Assembly: GCF_027744825.2 (NCBI RefSeq)
Contig: NC_071347.1
Coordinates: 13,992,501-14,056,500 of the forward strand
Direction: 5' to 3'
Length of the DNA: 64,000 bases
From: Synchiropus splendidus
Taxonomy: Eukaryota; Chordata; Actinopteri; Syngnathiformes; Callionymidae
The position numbers were made by a program, and so were the translations under genes. How positions within the stretch are numbered: position 1 is the first letter of the stretch; every line of letters starts with the position of its first letter. The notes below the pieces were generated by a model. That model was not told the origin of the DNA. It saw nothing but the letters and a program-made list of their open reading frames with translations, and did not search any database. Below, piece after piece: positions 37,245-49,560 of the stretch.

Positions 37245-37278
37245 TAGATCACAAAGCCGCCCAGGGCTTTGTGATCTA
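37245..37278. other. Perfect 14-bp hairpin
   Basis: TAGATCACAAAGCC (37245-37258) pairs exactly with GGCTTTGTGATCTA (37265-37278) around a 6-nt loop GCCCAG. Confidence 0.8.
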
Positions 37279-40200
37279 ATGAAGATTATTAAAAATGTGT
37301 TGACATCATTTAGAATAGAAGGTCTGAAATTTTACAATAGAAACATGAAATACATCACAAAACACTTTGACATTGACCTCATGAGAAAGGCTGCATGCGG
37401 AAGTTTGCCCCAATATTTGCCAAACAGGGCAAGAAACAAGAAATTCTGAAACACTGGCTGCCTTTTGCAAAATGTCACCCATAGTTAGCAGCTTCACTTT
37501 GGCTGCATTCCTCCCCCTAGTTAGTCACTCACTCCTCAGTCAGTGCTCCTCGGCACCAGTGCAGTGGACCTTTAACTTCCTTACTTTCTTGAGGGCAGAC
37601 ACGACGCTTCAACTGAGGTTGAACTTCATATGTGTGCGGACGTCCTTAAGCCAAAAATATCTGTGTGGGTTGAGTGTGAGCATGTGACGACAGATGACCA
37701 CAGCTCCAGAAAACAGACAGGCAGAAGGAGGAAAGGTCAGTCTGCTGGGGAATCAATAGCGAAAGGGAGGCAGGTGAGGGAACAATTGTGAATAGAGTGG
37801 TGTGTGGGGAGTCCATGGCATGAAACCTGTAAATCAATTACCAAAATTCTAGTGGTTTTCTACAGTGAGGGTGAGTCATGACACAGAGGCATCCCTAAAC
37901 ACCATTTTGCTCTGACATGTTTAATACTTTCTTTTTATTCCTGTACCTGACTCATCTGTTTGCCCGTCAAAAAAAAGGGTGAGAACACAATTGAATTCAA
38001 TATTCACGTCATCTTGAGAGCCGTGACCCAATACAGGTCTTAAGTCGGGTGAAATGAGCTCCTTGGCACAGGTCCATGCTGTCAAAGAGCTTTTCTGGTT
38101 TGTTCATGTTCTCGCAAGCGTCATGGCACAAACACTGAACTTAGTGTTTTAGACCAGGCTGTTTTGGCTTCACAGTACTAATTAAAAACGATAAAGAAAC
38201 ATGCACTACGCAAAAAAAGAATGGAATGTCAAGAGAAAAGTTTATTTATAATACCTGTGTGTGTATCTGAACCAGTAGCGAGGCCGAGCCCGATCACTGG
38301 CATGGCACAGGTATGCATATTTTGCATTCCATTCACTGTTAAAAATCTGATATCCTGTGTACTTTAGAGTCCATAGCACTGGTTGTCTGAAAGTGAGCCG
38401 ACTTCTTCCAATCCTTCCTTGTGAAACGCTTTCAAAGGAAGCACTACACTAACAATCACTTCAGTTAAATGAGGGTCAAATGAGAAGCCTGCCTGGGTGA
38501 CATGTGACCCAGGAGCTGCCAGTTGAATAGCCCCGCCCCCTGACCTAGACCATACACCTTGGTCATTTATAGTTCTAAAATACGCTCAACTATTTTGACC
38601 AGAACTTTTCTGGCCCAGAATTTGGCTTGAACTGGAGCATGTTGGGTGTGTAGCAGCCATTTTCAGTTCAGCAAGAAATATTGGGTCAAAACAGGGTCCT
38701 CCCTGTCTGTCTGGGTGTGCACTTCCTCAGCATCATCCTCAGACACACACACGCCCAAAATAAATCCATCAGTGATGATCAGCCTGAGTGACAACAGCGA
38801 TCTAGAGAGGACTGCTCAGGTCATCCCGCCCCATTCTGCTGAGACTCTTGCTGTTTCCAAAATGTAATTTTTCTGGCAATAAGAAAGCATTTATCATGTC
38901 AGATCTGCCTTCATACCATCATGGTTAAATCGATTAGACTGATATGATTAACATAAGAAATCCATCATGAACTAACCTTGCTTGCCTTTATTTTCATTCT
39001 ATCTCAGTTCTATTTCTATTTTTTGTTTTGTTTTGTTCTTGTGGAAATATAACTGGCAGACAGAGCGTCCTAAAATTCCTTATCTGAGGGGGAAATCCAA
39101 AAAGTCAGGCAAGGAGTGGTTTAAAAGCCTGATAAATTGTAGTGCAGTTACATGGATAACAAGGCGTCTCTAAGACCTGTTGGCACATAATGAGGATAAA
39201 TATTTAGGATATACACTTGAGAACGGGACTTTAATCGCCTTCCTACGGATGTATGTAGTGCGAGTGAACAGATGGGATTTTGCTATACGTGGATGGGAAA
39301 GTGAATAATAGGCTCCTAATCCTGAGTCTTCATCGCCGAGTTGTTATCCAGTTTTCCCGCCATTAAGTGGGATCAACTTCTCTTCCTGGGAAGCGGCAGA
39401 ATTGTGGGAGCAGTCCTGACAAATATACTTCATCTGAGATAAGGCTGACAGTGTTGCTACAACACAAACAAGAGGAAATATTAGATGTGGACGGAGAAGA
39501 ATCTTATCTGGTTACGCATTCAAGGTGAGCAAGACGAGTGTTTTGACTGGAGATTAACTCTAACACATCTGTTATCTCTTCGCATGATGAAAGTGGATCA
39601 TACGCCGCACTCTCCTCTGATTGTGGTTGGCCTCACGTTAAGTTAGATATCAGAATTCAGATGAGCGTGGATCAGTTAGAAGGTCACACTTTTCAATATT
39701 TTCATTTCCACTGTTTACTTGAAGGGGAGGTGTAGGCACTTGTTTGCATTCTGGTGAAATCTTAGAGCAATCTGTAAGTCATTCCGTAACAGTAATTGTG
39801 GAAGTCAATATGGCAGCAAGCCAGATCTCCCTGAAGAGCTCTACACAAATGCAAACACTATTCAACAAACACACTCACGCACACAAAAGCCTTCGAGCTT
39901 CAGTTCTATAAAACTTGGAAGTGATTAAGTTATCATGATTACACAAGCTGCCGCCGAGACTGTTCGTCACATGGAGAAGTGAAGCCAATACGATTATCAA
40001 TGTGATCTACTGTCAGTGATCTTCACCCTCCGGGGCTGCAGGAGGCCCCACACTGATACAATCTGCATCTCTCTCCATCACTGTTTCACCCCCTCCATAA
40101 ATCTGGATACCTCTTTGCACTGTTGCACCTGTCATTTTGTTTTTTCTAGGCGACAAAGCCTCCCTAAAAATACTCACTCAACGCAGCCGATGTCCTCGAT

Positions 40201-40589
40201 CTACCAGCAGGGGAGGAAAAAAAAATGTCATTTCCTCATGTATCATGTGGCACTGATCCAAAATTAAAAAAAGGTATCCATTTTAGCACTTCTTAGCTTC
40301 TTTACAACCCAAGACATTTTCAGAATTTGAAATATTGAAGGTAGAGAAGGATAACAAAAATCATTCCCATAATGCAGAGCAGCAGTTGAGACTGTTTTAT
40401 ACGCAGATGTAAAAGATAATTTTCGATTTATAGGATTTAAGTATTAAATTGGGTCCGTTCCACCAGTCATGAGTGAGAGACTGTGAGAATAGTGGTTCAA
40501 CTCATTTTATCCCCTAGACAGCTCATTTCCACCACTACTGTACTTTTCACCTTACATTATTGCCCTACATTAATGTGAGTGATACAATT

Positions 40590-41143
40590 ACCATAAATTC
40601 CAGACTACAGAGCGCAGTGGAATATTAGCCGCACCCACTGAATTTAAGAAGGAAAATAGATCTTGCCCACATATAAGCCGCGGGTGCAGTGGTGCTGTCT
40701 GTGCCGTAGAAAGGTCAGTGGTAAACGCACGAGGATCACTTCTAAACTAGTTTTGAAAACGGGCTCCAGCATGGAGACTGACTCATGAAACAAAGCGGGC
40801 AATGTTCTGAACTTGAATCATGAACCCCTCACAACTTTTATTTACATTAGAACGTTTAAAAAGCGCTGTTTTTGCCTGTGTGTCTGAAGTTCTGACACCA
40901 CAGCCGGTCTCAGCTGCTGCTTTTCATCTCTGGTCCTCCAGGAGATCGGCTCTCTGCATTTTGAGTGCTTAGAGGTAAATAATACCCTTGTGATTTCATC
41001 AGTTTGATGTGATGAGGCTCAATATTTTGGCAGCATAACGCTCTTTAGCATGTAAAAATCCACATATTAGCCGCATCGTTGTCTAAACCGCAGGGTTCAG
41101 ACCATGTGTAAAAAGTAGCAGCTTACAGTCTGGAAATTACAGT
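40590..41143 (-). mobile_element. 600-bp interspersed repeat family, copy 3 (inverted)
   Basis: Begins ACCATAAATTCCAGACTACA and ends TGGAAATTACAGT; the interior is the reverse complement of copies 1 and 2 (for example TGAACTTGAATCATGAAC, CTCAGCTGCTGCTTTTCATC). Confidence 0.8.
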
Positions 41144-42154
41144 AAATGCCATATTTAGTGCTTGAAATATCGTAAGGCCAAGGCAGCCGTGGCCTTGCAG
41201 AGTTTGCAGGGTAGATGGTAATCTGGACCACCACCATCTGATTCATGCCCCATTACATAACATTGCCTGAAAGTTTCAATGGAATCTGTTCAGAACATTC
41301 CAGTTAGACAGACAAAGAGATAAAAATGGGCAAAAATATAACCCAAAAAAGGGTATTTGTTTTTTTTTTTAATCACAGAAATGAACTTGCTCTACCCACT
41401 GTCTGACCCAGTAAAACTACAGCAGACTGTCTGAATAAATAGGAGGAAGACAATCGGAACAAACAGCCCAATTAAATCTACATAAACAAGTCGGCCCATT
41501 AGACTGCAACCAGAGAACGAACCTATAATCATAGAAAGTGAGCAAACGCTGAGAAAACTGGTTTGTTTTTCTCCCTCTGCCTTTTGTTTATTTATCTTGC
41601 GACCTTGTTAGCGAACAACAAGTGCCCGAGCATGTCCCTGTTTGTTTATTTCTCCAACAGCAACGTGCTTCTTTGCGGTTTGGTGAGTGGAAAGTGGAAA
41701 CAGGTGGCAATCGTAAACATCTGGTGGCAGAAAGGCGAGAAGAAGGTGTTAAATGTAAACACTTGCAGCAGGAGAACGCATAAAGATGGACATGCTCATG
41801 ATTGCATTTTTATCACTGAAAAAAATTGACTTCCTTATTCAGTTTGAGAGACGGTCTGGTGGCATTAAGATCCACAGCTGGACCATCAATGTGGCAAACT
41901 ACCTGGCGGTCACATGTCTGACAGACAGTCAAGATGGGGTTGATTTCCCTGGCCTATTCCACCAGCACTACCATATGTCTTCTCTCCAAAAGACTCTAAA
42001 GAATGGAATTCAATGTACAGGCGCGTGTAGAACAATTGGGTTGTTTGTTGGTCTACTCATCCTTGGGAAGTACTCGTGCTCCCTAGTTGCCACAGCATTC
42101 ATTCATTGAAGTTGTCGTCTACATGTCTGTCACTATTTTAACCTACTGCGAAAT

Positions 42155-42285
42155 GTTTGAACTTGAACAACTAATTCGATGAAACCTCTCATCATTTCTA
42201 AACCAACAGCGCCATCTAGTGGCCTCTGAAAACTAGGAAACTGTTTCATCAACCCTGCTATACTGTTTCGTGATACGATCCTACC
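42155..42285. mobile_element. CTCF-like inverted-repeat element, copy C (half)
   Basis: Carries only the right half of the element: AACAACTAATTCGATGAAAC, the motif AGCGCCATCTAGTGGCCTCT (minus-strand CTCF-like core at 42210-42222) and TTTCATCAACCCTGC. Confidence 0.7.
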
Positions 42286-43728
42286 CTATTGACCACACCC
42301 ACTTCACACCAGCCTCCAATTCTATCTTCTTAACTGTCATTCCTTTCACTTAATGGACTATTTATCTCCCATCTTTCATCCCTCTCTTTAGCCATTCATT
42401 ACGCCAAAGTCGCTGTTGCCTCTCCATTGCACTCAGTTTATCCAGTGTCTATACTATATTAGTATATACTATATTTCATGTCTATGATTTCCATTCAATA
42501 CTCATTGTGCACCATTAGAGGAGAGTCTAATCAGATGAGTTACCGGTCAAGATTCTCAATGATCTTCCTGCTGAATATCATTCTGAAGCAGAGATACCGA
42601 GGGAGAATGTTGTTATGAGGCAAAGGTGGATTTTTAGAAAGTGCCTGAAAACTCCTAAATCACTTTAGTTCTGTCATCTATGATTATGAGTTGCCAAAAA
42701 AACTACTTTTCGCATCAGGTCAGACGCAAACCGAATCCGTTCATTTCTCTTGGCAGAGCGTCCAGACGAAATAGCTGAGCTGACGTCTGTCTAGGATCTT
42801 GATTCACATTCCTGTGTGCTGAAATAAACACTGGTGGAAGCCTGTTACTGGGAGAAGATCTGAGACAGACGCTGATAGAAGGATGAATTAGACCTTGAGG
42901 ATTCTGGCTGTTGACAAGATATTAGTTCAAACACATCAGCTATAATGTGTTTCTTCCGGATGCACAGTTCTGGACTCCTGCCAGTGAAAACAGTATCAAA
43001 AATGACACAATCTACTCATTTACTGTTATTATCAAATCACTAACTGTTTCCACAAAACATTTTCCAGCAGGGTCATGAAAAAGGAAGCATATTTTGGAGG
43101 CTCCATCAGACGAACGACGCCCAAGCATGTGAATTTATTGTTGTGTCAATGACTCAACCCTTTTACCCTTCAATTGTTTTTATGAGAGCCAAATTAAATG
43201 GATTAGAAGCGTTGTATAAAGGCCAGAAAAACAATAAAATGCACTGCGAGACTAGAGCCAATATTTACGACACCAAAGGGGGGTGGATTTTAGATCATAA
43301 AACTTCAGTGCACTGTAAGTGTCAGGATCCACAACCATCATAGAAGGCTGGATTCTATTTTCCACCAATGCAGGGGCAGCCGCCGGAGCAAAGAGACCTC
43401 GTCCAGCTCCTCTGGGGGGGATACGCAGTTGTTCCCAGACCGACCAAGAGACATAGACCCAACTGAATGACATCCACTGGCTTGACTGAGCAGAGATTTA
43501 CACTGACAATCGTCTTGATGGCTTAGCATCTCAACCTTATCTCTCCGGGAGGATTGGTTTGGCCAAACTGAAGAGTTGGGATCTAGTTCATGAGTGAAAG
43601 AAGGATGGAGTGAGATATCAACGTATGTATCAGTGCTGCATGTTCGAAAGAAATTGCATTTCAGAGGAGGCATGAAGAAGAGGGTGAAGCGTGAAAGCCG
43701 ATGAAGAGGCGAAATGAATAATGTAGTC

Positions 43729-43800
43729 CAGGGGTTCTTAATCTTCCTGATCTCGGGGCCCACCTTTTCCAGAACAAATGGGCCCATTCAAGGAATAGAA
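43729..43800. mobile_element. hAT-like element end
   Basis: Starts CAGGGGTTCTTAATCTTCCT followed by CTCGGGGCCCACC, a pattern typical of hAT (Charlie-like) non-autonomous ends in vertebrates. The other end was not located. Confidence 0.4.
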
Positions 43801-46800
43801 CTGATTCATTACTCTTGATTTCATTTGTGTTCAATAACCATATTTACGTTTACGTTTTACATAGTCATACTCATCAAATTTACTTGAGAAAAGAAAAATA
43901 TACACTTGACACAAACTGTTGTGACGTCATGAATAAAATTCTGATACAAATTTATATAATAAAACAATGTCAAAATATCATAAAATGAAATAATATATTA
44001 TTTTCAAAATAAACTCTAAAGAAGATATAAGTTAAGTGTAAATGAAAGTATCGCCATAAACTTTCGATGAAAGTTCACTAATATTGCACGTTGCAGGGTG
44101 CCTTTTCTTTCTGGACGCTTTGCAGATAAACTCTATTTGACAATGCAAATGGTTTGATGACAATAAAGCTGCAACAGCAAGCTCATCTTCCTCTCTCCTC
44201 TGTATGGTGTCGAATGGTAGCACTTGTACTGACAGGACCTGTGCTGTAAGTAGACTTAAATACTCAAGGATTTTGCTTTAAATCTAACATTTAACATTTT
44301 TAAAAGTATGCAGTTGTGGTCTCGACGTGAGTCCTGGTCTCAGACAAGACAGAGACCAAGTGCAGTCCAGTCCGAGATAAGACAGAGACTGGACTAGAGT
44401 AGATCAACGCGAGAAATTAGAACCATATTTTCTACCATTAGACCTTCATAAACACTGAGTTTGTGTCAAGTAAGTGCTAGCAATTCCGATACATGACTTT
44501 CAACCAGAGCTTTATGAAGGAGCCAAGGCTTGTTCAACTGAATTCACTGGAGTTATCCATTTCTGTATTTAATATCAGGCGTGTGTGTTTTTTCCCAGGT
44601 TTGACTATGGTCTCTTGCGCAGTTGGAACTCCATCATGCTTTGAGGCGCTTAACCTGAAGCAACCAAACATATCAGGCCGTGTAAGCGACACGGAGGGTG
44701 GGATCTGGCCCCCGACCCAAGTGTTTCAAACGCATTTTGGAAGTCCATATTAGATACGGATGCCTTGCCTTATGACTGTGGAAGGAGAACAAACGCAGAC
44801 ACAGATCAGAGAAGTCTTTTCGGCTTCACTCTGTTTATGCTTTTGCTCAATAAACTCCAACTGAACCGTTCATTACCAAGTTCTCACCATTTATCAGGAA
44901 TCACATGAGACCTGGTCAAGGCTGGCTGGTCCCCAGAGGTGGTCTCACATTCAGAGAGGTTTACAGATACGATCTCCACTCATGACGCAGGCATTCATCA
45001 TACTGCCCGGCAAACATGCGTGTGGGAAACTTGAAATATTAAAAATCTACTTTTATCAGGCCGAACACAATTCAGGTGATACCTTTTGCGTGAGGCCTGT
45101 GCGTTTTCTCTGTGACATTTTGGCAAGAATTCATATTTTGTCTTTTGCATGAGGCCTGTTGTGGTGTGTGTGTGGGTGGGTGGGATGCAGAGGGAGTATG
45201 TGTTTCAGAACGTCAGCTCCCTGCATTCTGTAAATGAATCACTTTAAAGCACGACTGCATCCTGTGCTGCCGTCAGCTTGTAATTGCAGCCGCTCATGCG
45301 GAAAAAGCGGGAGCGAAGGAGGCAGATGGAGGAAGAACGGACGAAGAAAGAGAGATTGTTTGATAATCTCACTGACTGTTGAGTTTCATCACTTCAAGCT
45401 AAATTCATTTAAAAAGCACTTCTGCCGTCCTTTTAAAAAGCTGCAACATCAACACTCCAATGATTCCAAAGTCTCAACGATAATGTGCACAACACTGACT
45501 TTCAATTCTCAGTGGTCGACATCAGGTGATTATTATGTATCCCCTGCAACCCAGTCGCGCCAAGAACCAAGCCCTGCCTCCTCTAATTGTTCATAATGGT
45601 CATGTCCTTGTGCACAGTGAACTCATTCTGAGGTTCAAACCCCAGAATGGACATGTTTTTTTCATACTGAATTTATTATTGATATTGATACATCCACAAA
45701 AATGAATTTGTTTTGATAAAAATTTATCAAACAAAACCGTAAATATAAACAGCAACAACCCTTTTTTGTATTTGAAGTTGAAATCTTTCCACTGGTTGAG
45801 TCTGACCCTAAACTGACCTAGAGAGCTGCACCTTATTTTTTTATTTATTTAGCAAAACCCCCCCTCTGTCTGCCTGTTCATCATAAAGTTTAATATAGGG
45901 TTTAAAAAAAATCCCAGGTAATATACCTCATCACTCTACTCCAAGTGTTGGTGCTCACTGCTGCTCACCAGTCAATAAGTAGCAGTCCAAGTGTTTTAAA
46001 CAGCTATCACGAGACATTAAGACGCTTGTTCAAATGGCTGTGGAACTTTGGCACCATTATACAGAATTACAGCGTTTATTACACAGTCACACTCCAGACA
46101 CAGTCAATGCAACCAGATTTTACTGGGCAATTATCATTAGTTGGAAGCAAGTGACCACCATTTGGCTCTCTAGTAAAAGCAGGGAGACTTATTAAGTGTC
46201 CTTGTTGGAACATGTGATGGAGAGGGTGAATATATCAATGCTAGAATGCTTGAAACTCTCATTCCTGCTTGTTTTTTTTTTTGTTTTTTTTTTTTTTCGC
46301 TCCAATTAGGTCCTTGGACAGAGACGTGTGTGCCACCTGACCGACTGAAGGGTCCGGACTGAGTCATAAAAACACCTTCAGGCTCCATTAGGCGATAATG
46401 AGTGCTGTGTCAGGCCGAGCTCTGGTTCCTACCGCACGGATCAGGAGCCCAGTTCGAAGGAAATGGGAGCTGACTTGTACAATGACTCACTGTGTCAAAC
46501 CTCGGCTGCTAATGGTGGCAGGGACTCCTGAAACATTTTCGTCACATCACATCTGTCTAATTTTTAGCCTTAACTTTAAGTAATGTAAAGCAATTTTGAG
46601 TTCCCTTATCTAAAGGTTTGCAGTTGATACTCAGTTTATAATTTTTTTAGTTGTTCAAGGTTAAAATAGGCTAAATTACTACTACATACTTAAACCAATC
46701 CGTTCCCTGCAAAAGGTCAGCTGAGGTCACGCTTGGATACTCCGCGTCCATTAGTAGTTTGTCTTTAAGTTATAAAATTGTCACAAAATATAAATTAGCG

Positions 46801-47139
46801 AGGGATCAAGGTGGAGCGGTGATAAAAATGAGAAATATAACTCTGCTTTCCATCACCGGTGTCAGACATGCAGTAACCTTTTAAATCTCCGGGTCAGGTT
46901 TACTAGAAGAGGCTGGATATAAATCTACACTTACACAGTTTGAAATCTCAGATACTTCATTAGAATGGAGATCTGGAAGTGAAACTAAAACCACATGGCT
47001 GTTAATGGAAGGTGCTCACTGGGGTTATAGGAGGTTAGGGGAGATGGAAGAGGTGAACAAAGTTGTTGGTCAAAGAAAGAGGCCAACCGACCAAACATAT
47101 TTTTTGATGAAAATTTTGGTTATGAATTTTTATTTTTAT

Positions 47140-47276
47140 TTTTATAGTCCGATTAGTTTTTATCCTGTGATAAAATCTGATTCATTATTACTATTATTAG
47201 TAGTAGTAGACGTAGTAGTAGTAGTAGTAGCAGTAGTAGTAGTAGCATGAGTAACAGTAGTAGTAGTAGTAGTAGT

Positions 47277-47314
<38 letters not shown>

Positions 47315-47841
47315 CAATAGTAGTAGTAGTAGTAGTAGCAGCAGCAGTAGCAGTAGTAGTAGTAGTAGTATCATTATTTTTATTATTTTTATTGTTATTT
47401 TTATTTTATAGTCGGATTAGTTTTTATCCTGCGATAAAATCATTATTACTATTATTGTTATTATTATTATTAGTAGTAGTAGCAGTAGTAGTAGTAGTAG
47501 CAGCAGCAACAGCAGTAGCAGTAGCAGTAGCAGTAGCAGTAGTAGTAGTAGCAGCAGCAACAGCAGTAGCAGTAGCAGTAGCAGTAGTAGTAGTAGCAGC
47601 AGCAGTAGCAGGAGTAGTAGTAGTAGAAGTAGTAGTAGTAGTACCATTATTTTTATTATTTTTATTATTTATATTTTATAGCCGGCTTAGTTTTTATCCT
47701 GTGATAAAATCAGATTCATTATTATTATTATTTGTAGTAGTAGTAGTAGTAGTAGTAGTAGCAGCAGCAGTAGTAGTAGTACTGGCATTTTTATAGTCGG
47801 ATTAGTTTTTATCGTGTCCTGTTTTTGATCCATTCAGATTC

Positions 47842-47878
<37 letters not shown>

Positions 47879-47935
47879 CATCATTATTAGTAGTAGTAGT
47901 AGTCGTAGTAGTAGCAGTAGTAATATTTATTTATT
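47140..47935. repeat. Composite trinucleotide array (GTA/GCA/ATT) with tandem spacer units
   Basis: Four blocks of GTA and GCA triplets (about 47184-47371, 47446-47660, 47717-47784, 47840-47925) alternate with a spacer containing GGATTAGTTTTTATCCTGTG and GATAAAATC. Spacer starts recur at about 263, 271 and 112 bp. A run of about 11 CAG triplets lies at 47278-47310. The poly-Leu frames on the minus strand are a by-product. Confidence 0.9.
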
Positions 47936-48380
47936 GATGAGACATTTCATTTATTTGGATTCAAATGCAGTTTTCATGGTATTACTTTGTGATTATTGGA
48001 AAAACATACAGTCATTATTCTTATTATTGTTGAAAAATGGGAGAGATTATTGGGTGGTGGTGCTCACATTCAAGAGTTTAGATTGATTTTATGAAATTGA
48101 AATTATTTGTTGCTAATAATTCTAATGATGTCATCACTTTCAACAGAAGCCAACAGAGGGTCAAAAAATTGAATGGAAATATCATTCCAATACTACGTTC
48201 AACTCCCATGACAGAACACCTGCTGCATAAAAGCCTAAGATCCACCTTCATGCTCGATTACTGACCTCAGTCTGCAGAGTAAACTGCACCACAAAAAAGT
48301 ACTGATGGCTGCAGGAAACAAGACTTAGAACCAGGAAGTGGGGACAGAGGAATAGCTGCAGGCGGGTAATCAATCACGCG

Positions 48381-48399
48381 GTGTGTGTGTGTGTGTGTG
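48381..48399. repeat. (GT)n microsatellite
   Basis: Uninterrupted GT dinucleotides. Confidence 0.9.
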
Positions 48400-49129
48400 C
48401 GGCCAACAGTGTGTGCCATTAATTATTTCTGGCGCATTGCAAAATATATCAGGTTCTTAGATAAACACTGAGTTCAGCAAGAAGCGCTTCATGGAGAGAC
48501 GGGTTTTAAATTAAAGTGGCAGAGGCGACAAGACGCTGTTACCATCGCGACCACCCACTGATCATTTGATCTTCCTGTTGGATACCTCCTGACGGGAAAC
48601 ACATCATTTGACATACAGCGTGAGCATTTACTTTCCTCTGATATTACTGGCAGCCGTGGTCTCTTCCTGTCGTCTGACCTCTGGGTTCCACGGTTCCGTC
48701 ATGGAAATGTCCAGTTAGCGTCAGAGTTATTATTGACATAAAAGCAATGGTGGTGTTTCTACATTTCATGAAAATGGTCCGGCAGACAGCAAGAGAAGGC
48801 GTGCAAAAAGAATAAAGCTCACCTCAGACGGACCTGAAATGAAGACGAGTGATGCTTTCTGCGCAGTATTTTCATGTTTAATATATAGAGTAAATCAGTT
48901 AAAGTAGGTGTATTTGTTGAATCTCTGGGGGTTGAAAGAAAAATCCTGCGGTTTCCCCACTAGGGGCAGCAGATATCGCTGTTGTTGGGTGTGTTCTTCT
49001 TTTGAAAATGATCATTAAAACGGTTGTTCTGAGCCAAAAATGATGAAGAAAATAGATAGAGTTATTGGGTTCTGAATAGGAAGACACTGCTTTATGATAC
49101 TTCATCAGGCCATTACCAGTCTGGTGAGG

Positions 49130-49560
49130 TCAGGACTGCAGACTTCCCCTAGTACTAGCATATAATATATATATAATAAGTTTATGAAGCTTAAGTTTTG
49201 CATGACAGCCATGAGCCCATCACTCATAACAGACATTTGTAATCGTCCGATAATGTGGCGGTGGGGTCAGGACTGTAGACTCCTTTATTTTATTTATTCG
49301 TTTTATTTTATTTTTATTTTTTTTAATCCTCTGATCAAATCAGATTAGTTAGTAGTAACAGTAGTAGATGTTGTAGTATTTATTTTTATTATATATTTAT
49401 TGATGAAAAAATTTCATTTATTAGATTTAAAATGCAATTTTCGTAGGACTACTTTGAGAGTACAGGAAAAACATACTAAGGTCATAGCAGTCATTAGTAA
49501 TTGGCTGATAATTTGGTGGCGGGGTCAGGACTGCAGACTTCTTTTACAGTTCTTCATCTG
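49130..49560. repeat. Diverged duplicate of the array's spacer and flank
   Basis: The phrase GGGGTCAGGACTG(C/T)AGACT occurs at about 49264 and 49522, with a partial copy near 49129. A decayed AATCAGATTAGTTAGTAGTA segment at 49336-49365 and a block 49380-49470 resemble 47920-48010 beside the main array. Confidence 0.6.

Larger units (their letters stand above)
36240..47139. other. Repeat-rich DNA, no gene recognised
   Basis: Apart from the elements listed separately, this is unannotated sequence with only short chance ORFs. The 149-codon minus-strand frame at 43338-43787 has no recognisable domain and its 5' part lies in a hAT-like end. Confidence 0.6.

Noticed and set aside
43338..43787. 149-codon minus-strand ORF
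   Set aside because: No recognisable domain, no splice context, and part lies in a hAT-like end; chance frame.
45620..45650. GGTTCAAACCCC as a tRNA or SINE B box
   Set aside because: No matching A box or cloverleaf arms upstream.
47153..47647. Long minus-strand poly-leucine frames
   Set aside because: Direct translation of the GTA/GCA trinucleotide array; no start context, domain or splice support.
48957..48975. CCACTAGGGGCAG as a CTCF core
   Set aside because: One G short of the consensus spacing, so the core is not matched.
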